Source of the DNA: a virus
Length of the DNA stretch: 35,315 nt
Direction: 5' to 3' (one strand)
Virus record (IMG/VR): IMGVR_UViG_3300037246_001457
Span: 1-35,315 of that record
The position numbers and the translations under genes were made by a program. The notes beneath the pieces are model-generated. The model made no database searches and had not been told where the DNA came from. It saw only the letters and a list, made by a program, of their open reading frames with translations. Shown one piece after another: positions 30,759-35,315 of this stretch; the first letter of the stretch is position 1, and every line of letters begins with the position of its first letter.

Positions 30759-31667
30759 ATGAACGATCGTAAGTCTGGTTTGTATTCAGCAAATGAGAAA
30801 GACATCGAACAATATGGAATCGAATGTGCGATGTTAATCAACTACATTCAGTTTTATGTTCAGGTACTCGCTAATAAAGAAATCAATTTACACGAGGGCA
30901 GAATATATATGTATCATTCTGCGGAGCAGTTCCAGAAACGTTTTCATTTTTGGAGCTTAGACAAGATCGGCAGGCACCTGAGAGAGTTGGAGAAAAAGTA
31001 TAAAGTTCTTACCTCGTATCAACCTGAAAATCACTTCGGTAAAATGACCAAGCACTATGCGTTTATAGATCAGGATATTTATATAGATGTTGGGAATACG
31101 GAGAGTTTTGCGAATCTGCAAAATTACAAGTTGCAATCTGCAAATGTGCAGAATCCAGAATCTGTAAATTTACAGATTGTATATAAAGAAGATTTAAAAG
31201 AAGATTTAAAAAATATATATACTTCTCCCCGGATGATTGAAAAGCAACTAACATTTTTCGATCTACATGTTACACAACTAAAAAAACTCAATCCTGAATT
31301 CACCAGACAGAATAAAACGATCGTTTTCAAAAAAGAATATTATTTGAAGTTTGTAAAATTGCAATATACGAACGAGACTTTTATCGATCTCCTGAAATTC
31401 ATTTACTCCGACAAATATTGGAGCGGTGCGATAACTTCTCCCCTGAAATTGAAACAGTTTGCCGATGATATCATTCATAAGTTCAACGTGAAAAAATTCC
31501 AAGATTCGAGCAACGGAAAAACCGCGCCCCCGGAGTGTCATTTCTGCGGAAAAGCAGGAGCGTATCAGAAAATAAGCAATCAAGATTACTGCAACATGAA
31601 ATGTTACGATCTTGAATCAGAGGCGAAAATTAAAATAGAAAGGGAAAAACATGATTCCCCGAAATGA
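30759..31667 (+). CDS. Replication initiator-like protein with embedded repeats and C-terminal zinc motif
   Basis: 302 aa; AGGGG lies a few bases before the ATG. The N-terminal about 110 residues look like a winged-helix domain of phage or plasmid replication proteins: IECAMLINYIQFYVQVL, IYMYHSAEQFQKRFHFW, LDKIGRHLRELEKKYKV and KHYAFIDQDIY. A linker at about 115-150 (NLQNYKLQSANVQN) is encoded by iteron-like DNA. A DnaD-like helical part follows at about 170-245. C260-x2-C263 and C278-x3-C282 form a likely zinc site near the C-terminus. It probably recognises the origin and recruits the host helicase, as lambda O does. The exact family is uncertain. Confidence 0.65.
   Translation: MNDRKSGLYSANEKDIEQYGIECAMLINYIQFYVQVLANKEINLHEGRIYMYHSAEQFQKRFHFWSLDKIGRHLRELEKKYKVLTSYQPENHFGKMTKHYAFIDQDIYIDVGNTESFANLQNYKLQSANVQNPESVNLQIVYKEDLKEDLKNIYTSPRMIEKQLTFFDLHVTQLKKLNPEFTRQNKTIVFKKEYYLKFVKLQYTNETFIDLLKFIYSDKYWSGAITSPLKLKQFADDIIHKFNVKKFQDSSNGKTAPPECHFCGKAGAYQKISNQDYCNMKCYDLESEAKIKIEREKHDSPK
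31113..31220. other. Candidate replication origin inside the initiator gene
   Basis: AATCTGCAAA occurs at 31113-31122 and 31135-31144, and AATCTGTAAA at 31159-31168. The last is the left half of a perfect 20-bp palindrome, AATCTGTAAATTTACAGATT (31159-31178). The first repeat is in a different codon phase from the other two, so the DNA rather than the protein is repeated. Next comes a 12-bp tandem duplication, AAAGAAGATTTA at 31185-31196 and 31197-31208, and then AATATATATA up to 31221. Binding sites followed by an AT-rich unwinding region inside an initiator gene resemble the lambda origin within gene O. Confidence 0.65.
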
Positions 31668-31861
31668 GCAGACAGAACAATTTATTTATCCCCTGAATAC
31701 GCATTACATGAGCCTCCTGAAGCGATCCCATATAACTTAATGCTATCTATCGACGGAATGCGAGTTCGATCCTTAGAGGCGATCTCTGGGCTTTCTTGAA
31801 TTCTGAAATCCGTATATTTCCGATGTTTTTAATAATTCCTCCAAATTAGGACAAAAGAAAA

Positions 31862-31886
31862 CCCGCAGACCGGAACGATCTGCGGG
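31862..31886 (-). terminator. Leftward terminator between convergent transcripts
   Basis: CCCGCAGA (31862-31869) pairs with TCTGCGGG (31879-31886) around a 9-base loop. Leftward, the stem is followed by TTTTCTTTT. It closes the leftward operon that ends at 31914 and may weakly stop the rightward initiator transcript. The rest of 31668-31861 holds no gene; only reading frames of about 11 codons or fewer are present. Confidence 0.8.
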
Positions 31887-31913
31887 CTATCTTTGTGTTA
31901 GTTATCTGCCTAC

Positions 31914-32144
31914 TCAATTATCAGCAAGTGAATACCATTTAATTAACCAATCCGCTTTCTCGTTCAATGTCTTATCTGTGATCCACGTATCCCCAAGTTT
32001 ATCTTCCAGCTTTGCAAGCGTGAATTCCATAATTAAATGCACTTCAAGACTATGACGAGCTTCAGTATGTTGGTATATCAATGCCAGCTTATCAATTATT
32101 GAAAATTGAGGTTGATCAGGAGCAGTTATTGCGTTATTCTCCAT
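31914..32144 (-). CDS. Small acidic helical protein, unknown
   Basis: 76 aa with a GGAGG site about 6 bases before the ATG. An N-terminal tail (NNAITAPDQPQFS) is followed by helices (IIDKLALIYQHTEARHSLEV, LIMEFTLAKLEDKLGD, TLNEKADWLIKWY). No family is recognised. It is the last gene of the leftward accessory operon, followed by the terminator at 31862-31886. Confidence 0.55.
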   Translation of the reverse strand: MENNAITAPDQPQFSIIDKLALIYQHTEARHSLEVHLIMEFTLAKLEDKLGDTWITDKTLNEKADWLIKWYSLADN

Positions 32145-32164
32145 CTTCTACCTCCGTAATTAAA

Positions 32165-32686
32165 TTATTTATTATCATCGTCGAAGCCGATCTTTTCAAC
32201 TTCGATTGGATTGTAACCGTCCGGATATTTTAACGATCCGTCAATGTGACTTATACTCGTATCAGGATGAACTTTATAAACGACGAACTGTTTTATATCT
32301 CGTTTACCGAGACCTGATTCCCGACGCATATTATCTTTGGCTTCCTTCAGGGTTTCACCGAATCCGAAAAAGTTTTGCATGACAGATATAAACGTGTCAA
32401 ACTTCTTCAGATCAACCGGTTCCGATTTCGCCTGCTTGTCTCTCAGTTTGATCGTTAAATCTAAGTTGGGATGATAAGCCCACGAATTCAATAGATCAAT
32501 TATTTCCTCTTTCGTTTTCGGCGTATCAGCATGTACGATGTTAACTGCCAGTGATTCATCTTTGTTGAAGTCCGAATTGTCTTCCAGATACTTATCCTTC
32601 AAGGTCTCGGCTTCGATCAGATCCCCGACGTACTGATAACCTCGTTGTCTCGAATTGCCGTCAATGTGTTCAATCCTGAAAATCAT
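32165..32686 (-). CDS. Accessory phage protein with a DGSLKYPDGY element
   Basis: 173 aa from the ATG at 32686, which overlaps the upstream stop (ATGA) and has AAGGAGGTGG just before it. The frame is open further upstream but that part lies over the preceding gene and has no start signal. Residues 1-45 (IFRIEHIDGNSRQRGYQYVG) and the C-terminal part (FFGFGETLKEAKDNMRRESG, FVVYKVHPDT, then DGSLKYPDGYNPIEVEKIG) look like two small domains. The second follows a pattern known from small phage proteins, [FY]-G-x-G-x-T-x-x-EA ... Y-x-V ... DG-x-x-x-YP-x-G. Function unknown. Confidence 0.58.
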   Translation of the reverse strand: MIFRIEHIDGNSRQRGYQYVGDLIEAETLKDKYLEDNSDFNKDESLAVNIVHADTPKTKEEIIDLLNSWAYHPNLDLTIKLRDKQAKSEPVDLKKFDTFISVMQNFFGFGETLKEAKDNMRRESGLGKRDIKQFVVYKVHPDTSISHIDGSLKYPDGYNPIEVEKIGFDDDNK

Positions 32687-32940
32687 TTGACCACCTTCCT
32701 TTCTACAAGCTCGAATTCTCCGCAGTTTCCATCTGTATAAATTTTGTACTGCTCGAATCCAAGATAAGGAATAACACCGGCTGTGCATGTAAAATCCGAA
32801 GTGATTGCGTAAGGTCTGAAAAGCGTAACTTCATTTCCTTTGATCTGAATTACAACCGACGCATGGAACGCTGATGCTTTCGCATACTCGGGAATAACAA
32901 CATCCCCGAACTGCAAATCCTTTCCTTTAATAAGTGACAT
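32683..32940 (-). CDS. Small SH3-like beta protein, unknown
   Basis: 85 aa. The site TTAAGCAGGAG (32945-32955), a one-base variant of the recurrent start motif, precedes the ATG. The opening LIKGKDLQFGDVVIPEY and later VVIQIKGNEVTLFRPYAI and CGEFELVERKVV suggest a small beta-barrel (I-x-x-x-DL-x-x-GD). No function is known. It is coupled by ATGA to the next gene. Confidence 0.55.
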   Translation of the reverse strand: MSLIKGKDLQFGDVVIPEYAKASAFHASVVIQIKGNEVTLFRPYAITSDFTCTAGVIPYLGFEQYKIYTDGNCGEFELVERKVVK

Positions 32941-32968
32941 ATATTGCTCCTGCTTAATTAGAAAAAAG

Positions 32969-33151
32969 TTATTTGTATTTACTTAAAAGATATATTCCTT
33001 TTTCAGTCCAATGAACCTGAGTCGTTGAAAATCGATATACCAATTCCAATTTATGTGCATAATCGATTATGGAATTATAGTAAGAATTATTCCACCAACA
33101 ATTCACCGGATACGAGCAAGTGACCGACATTATGTGAGCGAGTATTTTCAT
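32969..33151 (-). CDS. Small winged-helix-like protein
   Basis: 60 aa, coupled to the upstream gene by a 4-base ATGA overlap. SIIDYAHKLELVYRFST then QVHWTEKGIYLLSKYK resembles the last helix and wing of a small winged-helix domain, comparable to the protein encoded at 21475-21681. It is unusually rich in Trp and Tyr (NCWWNNSYYNS). Function unknown. Confidence 0.45.
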   Translation of the reverse strand: MKILAHIMSVTCSYPVNCWWNNSYYNSIIDYAHKLELVYRFSTTQVHWTEKGIYLLSKYK

Positions 33152-33432
33152 TCCTTTATACTCCGCTCTGAACTGATCGAACTGAGTTCCTCTTTCCTGC
33201 GCTTATACTGATTAACCTGAACGATATTAACTGCGTTATCCGGTGCGAATTTTCCTTCGATCAGATTCTCCGCTTCCTCTCTCGAATTGCAGACCCAGGC
33301 AAGATTTATGTTATCACTAAATGTTACTCGGGTGTCAACATCGGCGCTGACCAAATAATGTATTTCTGTTTGCCCTGCGATAAACTTAATATCAACGATG
33401 ATAAAATGTTCGCCTGATTTGTCGTAGATCAT
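33148..33432 (-). CDS. Second member of the three-copy paralogous small protein family
   Basis: 94 aa. HFIIVDIKFIAG, IHYLVSADVDTRVTF, then SDNINLAWVCNSREEAENLI and VNIVQVNQYKRR parallel the protein encoded at 23771 (FIIGMS ... DIEEAWVFESREEAK ... FPVQFF) and the N-terminal half of that at 33585 (DIRSAHMFDVKKEA ... IMTVNQYK). The C-terminus is charged (KEELSSISSERSIKE). The start overlaps the stop of a 28-aa membrane peptide gene. Probably a small globular alpha/beta domain of unknown function. Confidence 0.6.
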   Translation of the reverse strand: MIYDKSGEHFIIVDIKFIAGQTEIHYLVSADVDTRVTFSDNINLAWVCNSREEAENLIEGKFAPDNAVNIVQVNQYKRRKEELSSISSERSIKE

Positions 33433-33515
33433 ATATTTTTCCTCCGCTTTTTTAATATGGCGATTTGTAAAACAACTGAACTGACGATTATAATTGCCAT
33501 TATTGTGAGTCCCAT
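33429..33515 (-). CDS. 28-aa single-pass membrane peptide
   Basis: A very short gene with an ideal TTAAGCAAGGAG site at 33522-33533, 6 bases before the ATG, and an ATGA overlap with the next gene. The peptide is GLTIMAIIIVSSVVLQIAIL followed by KKRRKNI: one membrane helix with a strongly basic C-terminal end that should stay in the cytoplasm. It could be a small membrane modulator or simply a leader for coupling. The strong start signal and clean hydrophobic pattern support translation. Confidence 0.55.
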   Translation of the reverse strand: MGLTIMAIIIVSSVVLQIAILKKRRKNI

Positions 33516-33540
33516 TTTTTGCTCCTTGCTTAAAAAATTG

Positions 33541-33565
33541 AGGGGACGTTTTAAAAACGTCCCCT
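33541..33565 (-). terminator. Leftward terminator after the Lys-rich protein gene
   Basis: AGGGGACGTT (33541-33550) pairs with AACGTCCCCT (33556-33565) and the AT centre can extend the stem further. Leftward it is followed by CAATTTTTT. It stands 20 bases after the Lys-rich gene and its T run abuts the ribosome binding site of the 28-aa gene. Confidence 0.8.
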
Positions 33566-33584
33566 GAGAATTGAGTGAGTTATG

Positions 33585-34091
33585 TTATTTCTTTGCTGAT
33601 TTATCAGCCGATTTTGTTGCCGGTGATTTGCCGTTCGACGATTTCTCTTTCGAATTCGACTTGGCGAGTTTGTCAAGTGACTTTTTTTGATCCGCTACTT
33701 TTTTCGGATCAGCTTTTATACTTGCCGGCTTTTTTACTTCAGCTTTCTTTTTTGGATCAGCTTTCGTTTTCGGAGCATCCTTTTTTACTTCTTCCTTCTT
33801 CGGAGCTTCCTCTTTTTTCGTTTCAGCTGTGACCGGTGCGATGAATTTTGGTTCAAGACCGGCTTCCTTATACTGGTTAACTGTCATGATGTTCAGTTCA
33901 TCAAACGATCCAAGAAATTTCCTTTTCTGTCGATGAGCCTCTTTTTTTACATCGAACATATGAGCAGATCGAATGTCCTCAACGAAGGTGATTTTTTCAC
34001 GACTCCACTGTTGCAGATATTCGAAATTAACATCGGTTGTATTTCCAATAACGGTTGCTTTTACGATTATAAAGATTTGTTTGTTTTTCAT
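33585..34091 (-). CDS. Paralogous small domain fused to a histone H1-like Lys/Ala tail
   Basis: 168 aa. A variant of the recurrent start motif, AAGCAAGGATA (34098-34108), precedes the ATG. Residues 1-85 (FIIVKATVIGNTTDVNFEYL, ITFVEDIRSAHMFDVKKEA, LNIMTVNQYKEAG) belong to the same family as the proteins at 23771 and 33148. Residues about 90-168 are low complexity, with repeats such as KADPKK and many Lys, Ala, Pro and Ser (PKKEEVKKDAPKTKADPKKK), like bacterial H1-type nucleoid proteins. The tail should bind DNA non-specifically. It may have arisen by fusion or tail expansion of the small domain. Confidence 0.62.
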   Translation of the reverse strand: MKNKQIFIIVKATVIGNTTDVNFEYLQQWSREKITFVEDIRSAHMFDVKKEAHRQKRKFLGSFDELNIMTVNQYKEAGLEPKFIAPVTAETKKEEAPKKEEVKKDAPKTKADPKKKAEVKKPASIKADPKKVADQKKSLDKLAKSNSKEKSSNGKSPATKSADKSAKK

Positions 34092-34105
34092 TTTACTATC
34101 CTTGC

Positions 34106-34139
34106 TTAATTAGTTGATAATTTTAATTAGTTGATAATT
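34106..34139. repeat. Exact 17-bp tandem repeat between the Cro-like gene and its neighbour
   Basis: TTAATTAGTTGATAATT occurs at 34106-34122 and again at 34123-34139 without a mismatch. It lies upstream of the gene starting at 34091 and just after the Cro-like gene. Together with the nearby regulator it is a good operator candidate. Confidence 0.7.
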
Positions 34140-34154
34140 AGTAATGTTGAGTAA

Positions 34155-34340
34155 TTACTTTTTCATGTACTGCGAAATGTCGCCAAGAACTGCTTCCATT
34201 TTGCGTATGCTTTCGATCTTTGCCGATCCCCTCGATACCATATGTACGATTGTCGGGTATGGAATTGCTGTCATATCAGAAAGTTCCTGCTTCGACATTC
34301 TTTTATCGAGGATCATAGTTTTTAGATCAATTTCAACCAA
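34155..34340 (-). CDS. Cro/C1-type helix-turn-helix regulator
   Basis: 61 aa. It starts at TTG 34340, supported by GGAGG at 34346-34350 with 5-base spacing; the first ATG in frame is internal. The HTH is clear: MSKQELSDMTAIPYPTIVHM at about 15-34, then SRGSAKIESIRKMEAVLG, the usual XRE layout of QELS-x-x-T-x-[IV]-x-x-x-T[IV]-x-x-x-x-x-G and helix 4. Cro-size without a dimer extension. It probably represses nearby promoters, and the 17-bp tandem repeat downstream is an obvious target. A hairpin of about 5 bp lies between it and the upstream DUF932 gene. Confidence 0.75.
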   Translation of the reverse strand: MVEIDLKTMILDKRMSKQELSDMTAIPYPTIVHMVSRGSAKIESIRKMEAVLGDISQYMKK

Positions 34341-34399
34341 GCCAGCCTCCTGAGAATGTGGCTCCCGCAGACAATCACGAGAGCCGGTTCATGTATTGA

Positions 34400-35315
34400 T
34401 TAATTATCTTTGTATTTCTTTTCGTTGTATGCTTTGTCAAAACTCGGTAGAGCAGGAACCAGATCGTAAACCTTTGATTCGATTTCGTGCTGAAGTTCTG
34501 CGGATTCAGTTTCGTGAGCGAAATATGTGAAAGACTGAACAACTCCGAGACCAGTTTTGTCGTCTGATTTCAAGAAATACTCAAGCGTTCGATCCATATT
34601 TTCCTGAGAAAATCCGAAATGCTGACGAGCTACGTTCTTAACAACATTATTCGGTTGCTCGAATTCCATTCCTTTCGCTTTGTATAATTTCTGTGTTGCT
34701 TTCTGAAGATATTCCTCAGATATAAAATACTTCACATAATCTGCGATCTGTGAGATAATAAGTTCAGCGTTTTTGTTCTGCGTTGCCTGAGACCAATCAA
34801 TTTCTCCTTCTTCATGTTTCGATCCGACGTGTCTTTTCTTGAAAGCGTCCTCGTTTGATGTCATGCCATTTCCGCAGATCACAAATTTTCCTCTCGGAGT
34901 TATTGAAGCTCCCCCCCGACCGACTTCTGAGTTTCTCAGAACGAATCCAGAAATAAATCCAGAATCACGATTGTTTGGATCTGAAGGGTTGCGGTAATTT
35001 TCAATCAGTTCGGGAACATCGATTTTGACATTTGGATTTTCGAATACTGCATACATCGATGTATCTGTGATATCTGCCTGAACACATTCCAGACCATCGA
35101 TCCCGCGAGTTGCTTCCAGTGTTGCTGTCAAGATGTCGAGATTATCGATTATTTTATACTGAGCCGACAGGAACGCTCGACCCTGAGCCTCTAATTTCTC
35201 TGGATCAACAAATAATCGAAGCATATAGTTATTAGGATCATTGTCTTTATTACGAGCCCTCTGTAACCAGTAATTAACATTATCATTCAATAATTTGAAA
35301 TGATCTTCGTTCGAT
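34400..35315 (-). CDS. DUF932-family phage/plasmid protein (5' cut by window edge)
   Basis: The frame is open to the right edge of the window, so the TTG at 35290 is internal and the true start is outside. About 304 aa are visible. The visible N-terminal part SNEDHFKLLNDNVNYWLQRA, then VICGNGMTSNEDAFKKRHVG with the GNGMT-x-x-x-A motif and a conserved RH-x-GS, and ISPRG-like ITPRGKF, fit DUF932, whose members have C-N-G-[ML]-[VT] ... RH-[TV]-x-[GN]. These proteins are common on plasmids and phages and have no known activity. A run of seven Cs at about 34913-34920 deserves a base check. It precedes the Cro-like gene. Confidence 0.68.
   Translation of the reverse strand, partial: SNEDHFKLLNDNVNYWLQRARNKDNDPNNYMLRLFVDPEKLEAQGRAFLSAQYKIIDNLDILTATLEATRGIDGLECVQADITDTSMYAVFENPNVKIDVPELIENYRNPSDPNNRDSGFISGFVLRNSEVGRGGASITPRGKFVICGNGMTSNEDAFKKRHVGSKHEEGEIDWSQATQNKNAELIISQIADYVKYFISEEYLQKATQKLYKAKGMEFEQPNNVVKNVARQHFGFSQENMDRTLEYFLKSDDKTGLGVVQSFTYFAHETESAELQHEIESKVYDLVPALPSFDKAYNEKKYKDN

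Noticed and set aside
31113-31208. Repeats considered as a CRISPR array.
   Set aside because: Units are only 10-12 bp, imperfect and inside a coding gene, with no regular unique spacers and no cas genes nearby.
31735-31800. tRNA-like stretch with a GAGTTCGATCC T-loop resemblance.
   Set aside because: The T-stem does not pair beyond three positions, and no matching acceptor or anticodon stem can be drawn in the flanking bases.
1-35315. Search for an integrase, transposase or attachment site.
   Set aside because: No reading frame shows tyrosine or serine recombinase or transposase motifs. Absence applies to this window only.

Overview
The window is a contiguous piece of a tailed-phage genome, or a prophage or phage-plasmid, with siphovirus morphology. 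The evidence is a near-complete head and tail module (terminase, portal, scaffold, capsid, tail tube, frameshifted tail chaperones, tape measure, hub, fibres) with no sheath or baseplate-wedge genes, followed by lysis, recombination, partition and replication modules. The DNA is AT-rich. Most genes have strong AGGAG/GGAGG ribosome binding sites, so the host initiates by Shine-Dalgarno pairing. A two-membrane-segment spanin-like protein hints at a Gram-negative type envelope. The host lineage cannot be fixed from the sequence. No tRNA, rRNA, CRISPR array, insertion sequence, transposase or integrase was found. Genes at both ends are cut by the window edges.

Layout. 1-3775 (+): the end of a probable TGT/DpdA-like gene, a ParB-like nuclease-domain protein, small and large terminase, a small unknown and a MuF-like minor head protein, closed by a terminator at 3836. 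3942-8019 (+): a basic unknown, portal, a small conserved protein, Gp20-type scaffold and SPP1 gp13-like major capsid, closed by a hairpin at 8042. 8092-19523 (+): neck/connector candidates, tail tube, the G/T tail assembly chaperones joined by a -1 frameshift at an A10 run, a short tape measure, tail tip and hub proteins, two lectin-like (LamG) domains, a BppU-like adaptor and a fibre. 19526-21180 (+): lysis-like cassette (membrane-anchored coiled coil, YkuD-like His/SxGC protein, two-TM holin candidate, spanin-like protein).

21260-26665 (+): early or accessory genes. They comprise a 43-aa ribbon-helix-helix protein, a small winged-helix-like protein, a YqaJ exonuclease, RecT, a terminator beside a dense palindrome cluster, then small phage proteins including one with an SSB-like DDLPF tail and two NUMOD-like repeat proteins. 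26728-30332 (-): a seven-gene partition-like operon with two paralogous ParB-like proteins, ParA, ribbon-helix-helix and small proteins. 30333-30758 is a non-coding divergent region with inverted repeats, tandem repeats and a terminator. 30759-31667 (+): a replication initiator-like gene that carries iteron-like repeats, a perfect 20-bp palindrome and an AT-rich tandem repeat inside its coding sequence, which is the best candidate for the replication origin. 31914-35315 (-): small accessory genes, a Cro-like regulator and a DUF932 protein.

Taken together, the phage packages with a terminase/portal system, builds a tail of roughly 80 nm (estimated from the tape measure), recombines with a RecT/YqaJ pair, and carries ParA/ParB-like genes plus its own initiator and origin but no visible integrase. 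That combination makes an extrachromosomal (phage-plasmid) lysogenic state a reasonable hypothesis. Recurring themes are an AAGCAAGGAG translation-start motif limited to the non-structural genes and a small paralogous protein family encoded at three places.
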